Below, piece after piece: positions 8,064 to 15,463 of a stretch of DNA of 24,781 nucleotides; within the stretch, counting starts at the first letter, position 1; each line of letters opens with the position of its first letter. Both the position numbers and the translations under genes were made by a program. The DNA comes from Lachnospiraceae bacterium (GTDB taxonomy: Bacteria > Bacillota > Clostridia > Lachnospirales > Lachnospiraceae): assembly GCA_009774585.1 (NCBI GenBank), contig VSOA01000015.1:1-24781 (forward strand), read 5' to 3'. Below the pieces are notes generated by a model. It was not told where the DNA came from and did no database searches. It worked only from the letters and a program-made list of their open reading frames with translations.

Positions 8064-9228
8064 CTCCGCTCCTCCTTATCACTTCCAGACACATTCTACC
8101 GTTATGATACGGGCACTTCCACGGCTCCACAATCGGCTTGCCGCTCACTGCCTCTCCTATCTCGTTCACATCCCAGAACCACTCGGACCCTTCTCTCTTA
8201 TCAATGACATGTTCCTTGATAAAATTCCATTCCGCTTTTGCCGCTTCCATGTATTCCGTATGCTCCGGCGCCAGCTTGTATGCATTTAAGAAACCTACTA
8301 CCGCTTCCGCCTGCACCCACCAGATTCTGTTACGGTCAACAACGCCCTTTTCACATTCATTCGCAAAAGAATGCCCGTCGAATGCCACTTGATATACTTG
8401 ACCAGTTAAGTCAAGTATGATGGGAAGCATTTTATCTTCGTATACTTTATCCCCTAATACATCGGTTCCTCTGCGAATCAGCCAAGCTGTCTCAATATCA
8501 TGTCCGTATGAATGCAGATCTAAAATGGAATTCATCTCACGGTCAAAAAATACTTCTTGTCTGTGCAGTTTAGGATTGTAGATTTTTTCGGCAATAGTAT
8601 CAAGAATCCACCTAAGCCGTTTCTCTACATCAGCGCTGCCGCTCACCCTATACAATTCCGTATACGCCTCGAATACATGCAGCAGTGTATTCATGGTCTT
8701 TGCTGCAATCACACCGTTTTCCGACAGCTTGTCGTTCTCCACCTCATGAAACGCTCTGTCAAACGCTTCCTTGTAGCCGATTTCATCCATGCACCGCTCC
8801 TCTATGATACGGAACAGTTCCATCGCTGTATCCAGCGCCTCTTTATCGCCTGACGCATCATAATAGGAAGACAGTGCATAGATGGAAAACGCTTGATTGT
8901 ATGTATGTTTCGTCGTATCTTCCGGCGTGCCGTCATATGCAACGGACCAGTATACGCCTCCCTCTTCCTGATCGACGCAGTACTTTTGCATAAATTCATA
9001 TCCATGCCGTGCCTCTTCCAGCAACGATTCATCGCGCAAAGTCAGATATGCGTTTGCAAAAAACCATGTAATGCGGCTGTTCAAAATACATCCTTTGACA
9101 GCTTTTTTGTCCACCTGCAAGTCATGATCCATATATCCGTAGTATCCGCCGTACTCGTCATCCCGCAATTTCTTCCAGAACGGAATAATACAATCGCTCA
9201 GGTGACTTCTTATCTCTTCTACCATCAT
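8050..9228 (-). CDS. AGE-family 2-epimerase (mannobiose/cellobiose 2-epimerase)
   Basis: The 392-residue protein belongs to the N-acylglucosamine 2-epimerase (alpha/alpha six-barrel) family, closest in layout to cellobiose/mannobiose 2-epimerases. The three histidines expected in the active site are present: His184 (TMNTLLHVFEAY), His243 (SYGHDIETAWL) and His375 (PYHNGRMCLEV). The aromatic motifs EYGGYYGYMD and RIWWVQAEAV are also typical. It should interconvert the reducing-end glucose and mannose, turning beta-1,4-mannobiose into mannosyl-glucose for the adjacent phosphorylase. It is the first gene of the metabolic operon, with a strong promoter at 9384-9411. Two tandem ATGs are possible starts; GGAGGAGG upstream fits either one. 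Preference for mannobiose over cellobiose is inferred from the neighbours. Confidence 0.9.
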   Translation of the reverse strand: MMVEEIRSHLSDCIIPFWKKLRDDEYGGYYGYMDHDLQVDKKAVKGCILNSRITWFFANAYLTLRDESLLEEARHGYEFMQKYCVDQEEGGVYWSVAYDGTPEDTTKHTYNQAFSIYALSSYYDASGDKEALDTAMELFRIIEERCMDEIGYKEAFDRAFHEVENDKLSENGVIAAKTMNTLLHVFEAYTELYRVSGSADVEKRLRWILDTIAEKIYNPKLHRQEVFFDREMNSILDLHSYGHDIETAWLIRRGTDVLGDKVYEDKMLPIILDLTGQVYQVAFDGHSFANECEKGVVDRNRIWWVQAEAVVGFLNAYKLAPEHTEYMEAAKAEWNFIKEHVIDKREGSEWFWDVNEIGEAVSGKPIVEPWKCPYHNGRMCLEVIRRSGDVAR

Positions 9229-9355
9229 TGTCTGCTGACCTCCTCCTTTTCTGATTTACCCTGTCTGCCATGACAGCCAATGTTTCTTTTTAGATAGTAT
9301 AAAAAAATATTTTTCATTTTTACTTCGTCTTGAACTTAATTTTTGATTAAAAAAA

Positions 9356-9367
9356 GGCTTCGAAACC
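9356..9367. promoter_or_regulatory. Candidate LacI-type operator
   Basis: GGCTTCGAAACC is an almost perfect 12-base palindrome with a central CG, as LacI-family operators usually have. It starts about 17 bases downstream of the -10 box of the epimerase operon, roughly +10 to +22, where a bound repressor would block transcription. I saw no second copy in the other promoter regions. Confidence 0.4.
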
Positions 9368-9383
9368 AAGTAACTTAATCCAA

Positions 9384-9411
9384 ATTATAAAGTAAATCGT
9401 GATATTGTCAA
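9384..9411 (-). promoter_or_regulatory. Strong promoter of the epimerase-GH130-CE2 operon
   Basis: On the minus strand a perfect TTGACA (9406-9411) is followed after 16 bases by a perfect TATAAT (9384-9389). It lies in the 290-base gap between the permease and epimerase genes, so the enzymes can be expressed independently of the transporter. The -10 region shares 15 identical bases, AAATTATAAAGTAAA on the plus strand, with the promoter of the LacI gene at 15417-15444. Confidence 0.8.
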
Positions 9412-9518
9412 CAGACTATCGGCAAAACTGTCACCTTTACCCAAATTAAAAAATTTTTTTGTTCAACTTCACTACACTTTTTATTCCACGAAGAATTTTT
9501 GCTGCCGCTCTTTTTGTA

Positions 9519-10367
9519 TCAGCCCTTGACAGATCCCGCCGTCATACCGCTGTAAATCTGTTTCTGGAAAAGGATAAATACAATAAGCGCCGGCAAAAGG
9601 GATATAATAACACCCGCACAGATCAAATTATACTTGCTTCCGAGCGGTCCCACGAAGGTATAGAGCGATGTAGCCACCGTCGGATAAATTTTCTTATTCT
9701 GCAAATAAAGGTTTGCGCAGTAATACTCATTATAAGTTCCGACTCCTTTCAGGATACATGCCGTGACAATTGCCGGGCGGAGGAGCGGTAACAATATTTT
9801 ATAGTAGATTTTGAAATACGATGCGCCGTCGATAATTGCCGATTCATCTAAGGACACGCTGATATTCTCGAAAAACTGGATGTAGATGTAAATCGCAATA
9901 ACATCCGTACCGCACATCAGGATAATATATCCCGCCAGCGAGTTGATTAAATGCAGCTTAAACATCAATTCGTACACTGCAATCTGCATAGCCACACCGG
10001 GAAGCAGCGTTGCAAACAGAAACAGGCTTCTGATAATGCCGTTGCCCGGAAATTGAAAACGATTCAGCACATACGCAAGCGATGTGCCGATCAGAACCGA
10101 TATTGTCAGCACGCTCACCAGAATAATCAGTGAATTCAAAAATGCTTTTCCCATGTTCGCTTTGAGAAAGGCATCTATAAAATTCTGGAAATTCAGCCAG
10201 CTTGCAGGCATTTCCATGACATTGGTCTGTGCATACTCCGTCTCTGTCTTAAACGCCGTAATCACACATGATACGATGGGAAGTACCGCCACAAAAGCAA
10301 AAAATACGAGTGAAAAATATTTTAAAATTGTAAGTAAAACTTTACCGATTTTCTGTAACGCTGTCAT
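9519..10367 (-). CDS. CUT1 ABC sugar transporter permease (MalG-like)
   Basis: The 282-residue membrane protein has six predicted helices and the EAA-type coupling motif SLDESAIIDGASYFKIYYKI followed by LLPLLRP (in the second half), which contacts the ATPase. This is the MalG-type inner membrane subunit of carbohydrate importers (CUT1). Its ATG follows the stop codon of the MalF-like gene without a gap (TAAATG), and GGGAG in the end of that gene supplies the ribosome site. It pairs with the MalF-like permease and the lipoprotein encoded upstream. The energising ATPase is not in the window, as is common when a shared MsmX/MsmK-type ATPase serves several importers. Confidence 0.92.
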   Translation of the reverse strand: MTALQKIGKVLLTILKYFSLVFFAFVAVLPIVSCVITAFKTETEYAQTNVMEMPASWLNFQNFIDAFLKANMGKAFLNSLIILVSVLTISVLIGTSLAYVLNRFQFPGNGIIRSLFLFATLLPGVAMQIAVYELMFKLHLINSLAGYIILMCGTDVIAIYIYIQFFENISVSLDESAIIDGASYFKIYYKILLPLLRPAIVTACILKGVGTYNEYYCANLYLQNKKIYPTVATSLYTFVGPLGSKYNLICAGVIISLLPALIVFILFQKQIYSGMTAGSVKG

Positions 10368-11372
10368 TTATCTCCCTGCCTTTCTCGACGCATATTTTGC
10401 AAGTTTCCTGTCACGACGTTTAGTTGCGTTGAAATCCTCGTCTTCCGCATTTCTGAATACATACTTAAAGAATAGTTTCTGCAGAATCGTCGCTATGAAA
10501 ATAATGATCAGGAGCACTACCGCCATCGCCGACGCCAGTCCTACCTTCTGTTGGGTATGAGCGATATCATGCATAACGATAAAATAAGTTGCCGTACCGT
10601 TCGCACCGTCCGTAATTACATAGGGCGGTTCAAATGCACTCAGCGAACCGGTAATTGACAGAATCACATTCAACGTTACAATTGTCTTAATGCTCGGCAA
10701 AATAATATAGATAAACTGTTTAAAGCGATTCGCACCGTCAAGCATCGCCGCCTCATACAGTTCGGCGTCCACAGACATAATGGCTCCGATAAACAGCACC
10801 ATGTTCTGTCCAAAATACCTCCATACGGAAGTGCCTACCAAAGATATATTATTGATGCTCTGGTCCTTCAACCAGTACGGAAGATTGTCTAATTCAAATC
10901 CGCACCACTGAAGTACGGTATCAAACACGAACCCTCTTGTATAGAAGAATTTAAAGATAAAGCCAATCGCAATACCGTTAATCAGAAACGGAAAGAACAT
11001 GAAACCTTTGAAAACATTGCCGCCTTTCACTTTAAAGCTCAGAATCGTTGCCAGATAAAGCGCCAGAACCAGCTGTACGATAGAACCGCCCATATAATAC
11101 AAACTGAGTTTTAACGCGCTGAAACAATCTTTTCTGCTGAATACACTGGCGTAATTTTTCCAGCCCACAAATTTTCTTGCGCCGGCATACTTCATTTTCA
11201 TAAAGCTGTATCCTACCATCTTACCGAACGGAAGGTATGTAAAAGTAAATAATAATGCAAGCGGAATAACCATAAAAGCTACGATTATAATTGCCTGCTG
11301 TCCTTTTCTGCTCCTAGCCCACTGTAGGAAGCCTTTATTCTGTGTCCCTACTGTATTTGCCTGTGCCGCCAT
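10368..11372 (-). CDS. CUT1 ABC sugar transporter permease (MalF-like)
   Basis: A membrane protein of 334 residues from the chosen start, with six or so helices, an N-terminal cytoplasmic stretch, and the coupling motif ELYEAAMLDGANRFKQ followed by IILPSIKT. It is the MalF-like partner of the MalG-like subunit. The ATG at 11370-11372 is preferred because GGAGG lies 8 bases upstream. An in-frame ATG five codons earlier (11387) would place that same GGAGG inside the gene and has only a weak site. The C-terminus is rich in Lys and Arg. It would form the import channel for mannooligosaccharides; the substrate is inferred from the operon. Confidence 0.92.
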   Translation of the reverse strand: MAAQANTVGTQNKGFLQWARSRKGQQAIIIVAFMVIPLALLFTFTYLPFGKMVGYSFMKMKYAGARKFVGWKNYASVFSRKDCFSALKLSLYYMGGSIVQLVLALYLATILSFKVKGGNVFKGFMFFPFLINGIAIGFIFKFFYTRGFVFDTVLQWCGFELDNLPYWLKDQSINNISLVGTSVWRYFGQNMVLFIGAIMSVDAELYEAAMLDGANRFKQFIYIILPSIKTIVTLNVILSITGSLSAFEPPYVITDGANGTATYFIVMHDIAHTQQKVGLASAMAVVLLIIIFIATILQKLFFKYVFRNAEDEDFNATKRRDRKLAKYASRKAGR

Positions 11373-11408
11373 AATACTATCCTCCATCCTTACTTAACCT
11401 TCTGATAA

Positions 11409-11439
11409 TTCGAGTCGGGGAAGTTCTCCCCGACTCGAA
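11409..11439 (-). promoter_or_regulatory. Intercistronic stabilising hairpin
   Basis: A perfect 13-base stem (TTCGAGTCGGGGA and its complement) with a 5-base loop lies between the binding-protein gene and the MalF-like gene. No T-run follows on the minus strand. Such GC-rich stems after binding-protein genes usually protect the upstream message from 3' decay and reduce read-through, so the binding protein is made in excess over the permeases. Confidence 0.75.
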
Positions 11440-11507
11440 CATTACATATTTATATCTGCATCACTTATTACCTATATAATGTAACTACTCGCCCTCATAG
11501 CTTGCTA

Positions 11508-12989
11508 TTAATACTGAACTTCAATTTCAAGTTCTTCCTGCGCAGCATTCCATCTTTGCGTCCAGTCAGCCATGATATCTTCGTAACTCTCAGAACCTGT
11601 TGCCGCTGCTTCTACAATCGCCTGAACCTTAGCGTCGCCGCCTGCATTGAAGGAAAGTTCGGATTCAGCGTTCATCTCATTCATCACATCTTCTTCTCCG
11701 GCCAGAGAGGTCACGTTCGTTACAACATTGACGCCGTCGAATACAAAGGATGTAGGCGCTGTCTTGGAAATCGGGTAACCGCCTTCAAGGTCGCACCAGC
11801 CGGACTCTTCAACCATGAATTTAACGAATGTCATAGCCGCCGCTTTATTGTCATCGGATGCGTTTACATTGATACCATAACAATAGTCAGGACCCGCTGT
11901 TGTGTACTGCTGTCCGTTCACAGTGATCGGGAAAGGCATATAACCGATATCTTCCGGATGGTCGCCTGCTTCTTTCATCTGTGCGATTGCCCATGAACCA
12001 AGTACCATCGTACCAATCTCGCCGTTGTTGATCATCGCCTTGCAGCCTTCCCAGTCCGTTGTCGTATAATCGTCCTCAATCAGCCCCTGTGCAACTGCAT
12101 CGTAAAGAATCTTGTAAAGTGCATATGCGCCTGTACCGTCGCCGTTATCCTTGAAAGGCTCTGCCGTGTGCGCAAATTTCTGGTTTAACCATGTCTCGTC
12201 GCCTGTTGTGATCGCTCCCAAGAAAGCATCCCACTGTCCGCCCATGGTCCAGCCTGCCGCATAGTTGGTATATAACGGAATCGCATCTGTGTTATCTTTG
12301 ATTGCCTGAAGCGCTGCGATGAACTCGTCAGGAGTCTTCGGAAGTTCTGTTACACCCGCATCTGCAAATACCTTTGTATTGTAGAGAATACCCTGTGCAT
12401 TACCCATGTAGCCGATGCCGTAGCAATTGCCTTCCGCATCTTTCCACTGGTCTGCAAAGTTCACAAACTCACTCATCTCATCAACCGTTCCGTAAGGCAG
12501 AAAATATGTAGAAAGGTCTGCCGCATCTACGGCGGGGATAAACATAACGTCACCCCAGTCGCCTGTAGAAAGACGGAGCAGCGCGTCTTCCGCATAATCC
12601 GTAATTCCCTCTGTCTCAACCGTGATGTTCGGGTACATCTCATTGAACTTGCTGATCAGATTAGCCATTGTGCCGTCCTCTTCACGGTCCGTCTTATGAT
12701 GGATAAACTTAATCGTCGTTGTAATATCCATGTTGTCTTCGCCAAGTTTGACAGATGCATAGGTAAGTCCCCCTGCTGCCGCGCCGTCGTCAGCCGCGTC
12801 TGCCACATCGTCTGCGCTGTCTGATACATCGTCTGTTACCGCCGCATCATCGGCATTGTCTTCTTCAGCCGCTGCATCCGTTGTCGTATCAGCGGGTGCC
12901 TCTGTCGGTGTGTCACCGCCGCCGCATCCTACTAATGAGAACGTCATGGCCGCCGCCAATGTAAGCGCTGTCACTTTCTTCAGTTTCAT
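11508..12989 (-). CDS. Extracellular sugar-binding lipoprotein (mannooligosaccharide importer)
   Basis: The 493-residue protein starts with a lipoprotein signal peptide (positively charged MKLKK, hydrophobic core, lipobox SLVGC with Cys22). An unusually acidic Ala/Asp-rich tether follows (about 26-72), then a family 1 extracellular solute-binding domain (about 88-490) with motifs such as GIGYMGNAQGILYNTKVFADAG and GTMVLGSWAIAQM. It is anchored to the outer face of the membrane and delivers oligosaccharides to the adjacent permeases. By context it corresponds to the mannooligosaccharide-binding protein of the Roseburia locus. AAGGAGG lies 8 bases before the ATG. It is transcribed away from the AraC gene, with a likely LacI operator 47 bases upstream of the start codon. 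Confidence 0.92.
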   Translation of the reverse strand: MKLKKVTALTLAAAMTFSLVGCGGGDTPTEAPADTTTDAAAEEDNADDAAVTDDVSDSADDVADAADDGAAAGGLTYASVKLGEDNMDITTTIKFIHHKTDREEDGTMANLISKFNEMYPNITVETEGITDYAEDALLRLSTGDWGDVMFIPAVDAADLSTYFLPYGTVDEMSEFVNFADQWKDAEGNCYGIGYMGNAQGILYNTKVFADAGVTELPKTPDEFIAALQAIKDNTDAIPLYTNYAAGWTMGGQWDAFLGAITTGDETWLNQKFAHTAEPFKDNGDGTGAYALYKILYDAVAQGLIEDDYTTTDWEGCKAMINNGEIGTMVLGSWAIAQMKEAGDHPEDIGYMPFPITVNGQQYTTAGPDYCYGINVNASDDNKAAAMTFVKFMVEESGWCDLEGGYPISKTAPTSFVFDGVNVVTNVTSLAGEEDVMNEMNAESELSFNAGGDAKVQAIVEAAATGSESYEDIMADWTQRWNAAQEELEIEVQY

Positions 12990-13035
12990 AATGATATCCT
13001 CCTTATTGTTCCACCAGTTCCGTAATCTGTTTACG

Positions 13036-13053
13036 AATTTGGCTAGTTAATTT
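13036..13053. promoter_or_regulatory. Candidate LacI operator in front of the binding-protein gene
   Basis: AATTTGGCTAGTTAATTT matches 15 of 18 positions of the perfect palindrome found upstream of the second LacI gene (20959-20976), including the central GCTAG. It lies between the probable promoter and the start of the binding-protein gene, a repressor-like position. Confidence 0.55.
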
Positions 13054-13149
13054 ATAACTTTAATTTAAGTATATATCACTTCATTTTTTAATCATCACTT
13101 ATTATTGCTGATTGTATATTATTGTTGCTCAATTTGTGTTTTTCTTATA

Positions 13150-13184
13150 TTTTGTACAATTATTATAGTTATTTTTTGTACAAT
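13150..13184. repeat. TTTTGTACAAT direct repeats in the divergent control region
   Basis: Two identical 11-base copies, TTTTGTACAAT, lie at 13150-13160 and 13174-13184. They are 24 bases apart, and each contains the palindrome TTGTACAA. Their position between the divergent binding-protein and AraC genes suggests a binding site for the AraC regulator, which usually binds direct repeats, or for another dimeric regulator. Confidence 0.6.
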
Positions 13185-13206
13185 ACAGCGATATTTAATC
13201 TTATTA

Positions 13207-13235
13207 TTGACAAGTTGATGGTTAAATAATAAAGT
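13207..13235 (+). promoter_or_regulatory. Candidate promoter of the AraC gene
   Basis: A perfect TTGACA (13207-13212) is followed after 17 bases by TAAAGT (13230-13235). The -10 is imperfect. It lies 54 bases before the AraC start codon. Confidence 0.45.
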
Positions 13236-13288
13236 TAAGTTAATTTAATTATTAGTCTAACTATGTCAGAAAGGAGCGATGGAAAGCA

Positions 13289-14188
13289 ATGACATTTCAA
13301 GAACAATATTTACAGTCCTTATCCGTCAGACCGGCTCTGCCTCCGGCATTTCCCGCACATTCCTTTGCCGGTGTTTTCTACGAACTTCTTCCTGACACTG
13401 TCGATCTTTTTCCGACGGTTCTAAGCGGCGGTACCGTGGAACTCACCTCCGCACACACGCTTTCCTTTGCCCCTTTGAACTGCTATATGCTGCTCTACAC
13501 CCGCATCGGAAAAGGCACTCTGCGCATACAGTCCAAGACACATGCTTTAGAACCGGGGAAACTTCTCTGCATGGACTGCAGCGCTTCTCCTTATATGATA
13601 GAAACAACAGACATCCCTTGGCGTTTCAGCGTCTTTCTGATTCAGGGCAGTTTCTTTACGCATCTGCTGTCTCTCGTTCCTTTTGATGTGTTCCTTGTGC
13701 ACTCGCTATCCGGCTATTCACCTATCTTAAGCGGTCTGGAACGGCTTCTTGGCAACGGCCACACCGCCAGCCTGTATAATAAGCTGTCCGACGCTGCGCT
13801 TTTGCAGGACATCGCAACTACTCTGGTAATCGAGTCCTATCAGCTTGAACCAATGGAACCCAAATGTGCGCCGTATCTGCTGGAAATCAAACAGTATCTT
13901 GACATGTACTTTGCACAGCCTTTCCATCTGGAAGATCTGGAAGAACGCTATCATATAAGCAAATACCGTATCTGCCATGAATTTTCCAAGACCTTTCACG
14001 CACCGCCTCTGAAATATCTGAACGCCAGACGATTGAATGCGGCTGTCCAGCTGCTCCTTACTACCGATAAACATGTCCATGAAATTGCCATGGATGTAGG
14101 TTTTGACAACACCAATCACTTCATCAATCTCTTTAAGCGCGAGAAAGGCACTACACCTCAGGCTTACAGAGACGCAAACAAGGGTTAA
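13289..14188 (+). CDS. AraC-family transcriptional regulator
   Basis: The 299-residue protein has an N-terminal cupin-like sensor domain (about 25-170, including the beta-rich GKGTLRIQSKTHALEPGKLLCMD) and a C-terminal AraC/XylS DNA-binding domain (about 200-298). The two helix-turn-helix segments are FHLEDLEERYHISKYRICHEF and VHEIAMDVGFDNTNHFINLFKRE, ending in GTTPQAYR. It is divergent from the transporter operon and probably activates it in response to a mannose-containing sugar. AAGGAG lies 12 bases before the ATG, which is rather far; an ATG at 13279 belongs to a different frame. The inverted repeat at the 3' end overlaps the stop codon. The ligand is unknown. Confidence 0.9.
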   Translation: MTFQEQYLQSLSVRPALPPAFPAHSFAGVFYELLPDTVDLFPTVLSGGTVELTSAHTLSFAPLNCYMLLYTRIGKGTLRIQSKTHALEPGKLLCMDCSASPYMIETTDIPWRFSVFLIQGSFFTHLLSLVPFDVFLVHSLSGYSPILSGLERLLGNGHTASLYNKLSDAALLQDIATTLVIESYQLEPMEPKCAPYLLEIKQYLDMYFAQPFHLEDLEERYHISKYRICHEFSKTFHAPPLKYLNARRLNAAVQLLLTTDKHVHEIAMDVGFDNTNHFINLFKREKGTTPQAYRDANKG

Positions 14189-14223
14189 AGCACGACTGTT
14201 ACGTCCGTACTTTAACCCTTGTT
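14177..14223 (+). terminator. Terminator after the AraC gene
   Basis: AACAAGGGTTAAAG (14177-14190) and its exact complement (14210-14223) form a 14-base stem that includes the AraC stop codon. A moderately T-rich tail (CTATTCT) follows. It also lies past the end of the convergent LacI gene and may act on both strands. Confidence 0.75.
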
Positions 14224-14292
14224 CTATTCTATGCCATATTCACTTTATACGCTTCCTTACCGCATGACCGGTTTACCGTGCCGGGGTTCCAC

Positions 14293-15330
14293 CTAAGATT
14301 CCGTCATCCTTCTTCTCACACTGTCCTTATAGATAATACGCCCGCTCACGATATACACGCCCTGCTTATAATAGGCCCCCGATATTTTGCCAATCATATT
14401 CTTCACGGTGCGTTCCGCCATCTCATGCATATCTACCTCGTAACTGGTAATCCCGATATCGCACAGTCCCGGCGGCTGATAATTGTCATATCCAACTACC
14501 GATATATCTTCGGGCACTTTGTATCCGTGGTTTTCCAGTGTCTGTACAAGCATCGCTGCCGCCGCGTCATTATTGCACACAAACGCCGTAGGCATCTTCT
14601 CCGGCAGCTTTATTGCAAACCCGTCGTCCGATCTGCCTGTCTGCGGATCCCTGTCGTTGACGATCCATTCCTTATTCACTTCTATGCCATGCTCGTACAA
14701 TGATTTCACATAGCCGAAATAACGGTCCGTTATACTGTCCGTCGCAAGCACGTTTCCCATGAAAGCAATGTCCCGGTGTCCCATATCAAACAAGAAATTC
14801 GTCATGGTATACATACCGAAATATCCGTTAGACACAATCGAATCGCATTGCCCGTTCCGCCCGTAGAAATCAAGAAAAAACACAGGGACGTCGGCGTATT
14901 CCATCAGCTTATCCAGATATTCCTTCTGCAGACGTCCAATAATGACCAGCCCTTCTGTCTTCTTCTCCTGCAAAAGTTTCGGCATGATCATATATTTCTC
15001 ATCTTCACTCTGCAGCACCTCAAGCATCGTAAAGCAGCCTTTCTGTACCGCAACCGTAGCAACTTCCTGATACAGTTTCCAGTAGAACGACTCGTATTTA
15101 TCCAGAAAACGGTCCGCCACAATGGCGCCGATCGTATAACTGACATTCCGTCTTACGCGCTCCTGAGCAAAAGCGGATGCCGCACGGTATCCCATTGCTT
15201 CCGCTTTATCCCTGATTTTGGCACGCAGTTCCTCACTAACCCCTTTTTGACCGGACAGGGCTTTCGATACCGTGACGGTGCTGACTCCCATCACCTCGGC
15301 AATATCTGCCATTCTCACTGATTTAGCCAT
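14293..15330 (-). CDS. LacI-family transcriptional regulator (copy 1)
   Basis: The 345-residue protein has an N-terminal helix-turn-helix (residues 6-30, recognition helix STVTVSKAL), a hinge, and a periplasmic-binding-like sensor domain (about 60-340) with LVIIGR, MGHRDIAFMGN, PTAFVCNNDAAA, VVGYDNY and GITSYEVDMHEMAERTV. GAGGAAA lies just before the ATG. It is a clear paralog of the regulator at 19867-20886, with the same recognition helix, so the two may share operators. It has its own strong promoter (15417-15444), whose -10 region matches that of the epimerase operon. By position it probably represses the mannan genes. The effector is unknown. Confidence 0.92.
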   Translation of the reverse strand: MAKSVRMADIAEVMGVSTVTVSKALSGQKGVSEELRAKIRDKAEAMGYRAASAFAQERVRRNVSYTIGAIVADRFLDKYESFYWKLYQEVATVAVQKGCFTMLEVLQSEDEKYMIMPKLLQEKKTEGLVIIGRLQKEYLDKLMEYADVPVFFLDFYGRNGQCDSIVSNGYFGMYTMTNFLFDMGHRDIAFMGNVLATDSITDRYFGYVKSLYEHGIEVNKEWIVNDRDPQTGRSDDGFAIKLPEKMPTAFVCNNDAAAAMLVQTLENHGYKVPEDISVVGYDNYQPPGLCDIGITSYEVDMHEMAERTVKNMIGKISGAYYKQGVYIVSGRIIYKDSVRRRMTES

Positions 15331-15355
15331 GATTTCCTCGACTTCTTACTTAAGG

Positions 15356-15382
15356 GCTGTTCCAAACTGATTTCTGAACAGC
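15356..15382. promoter_or_regulatory. Inverted repeat in the LacI (copy 1) leader
   Basis: GCTGTTC (15356-15362) and GAACAGC (15376-15382) flank 13 bases in the 5' leader of the LacI gene. It may be an operator or an RNA hairpin just ahead of the ribosome site. Confidence 0.4.
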
Positions 15383-15416
15383 TTCTTATATTTTAAAATT
15401 AACTAATCTCACTAAA

Positions 15417-15444
15417 ATTATAAAGTAAAAAAGTACAAAGTCAA
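15417..15444 (-). promoter_or_regulatory. Promoter of the LacI gene (copy 1)
   Basis: On the minus strand, TTGACT (15439-15444) is followed after 16 bases by TATAAT (15417-15422). A half-site AAATTAAC (plus strand, near 15396-15403) resembles one arm of the AAATTAGC operator and could mediate autoregulation. Confidence 0.75.
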
Positions 15445-15463
15445 CATAATTCCGTTAAAAAAT

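Noticed and set aside
9440..9518. Possible terminator after the MalG-like gene
   Set aside because: Only A/T runs were seen, with no convincing GC stem, so read-through from the transporter operon into the epimerase operon cannot be excluded.
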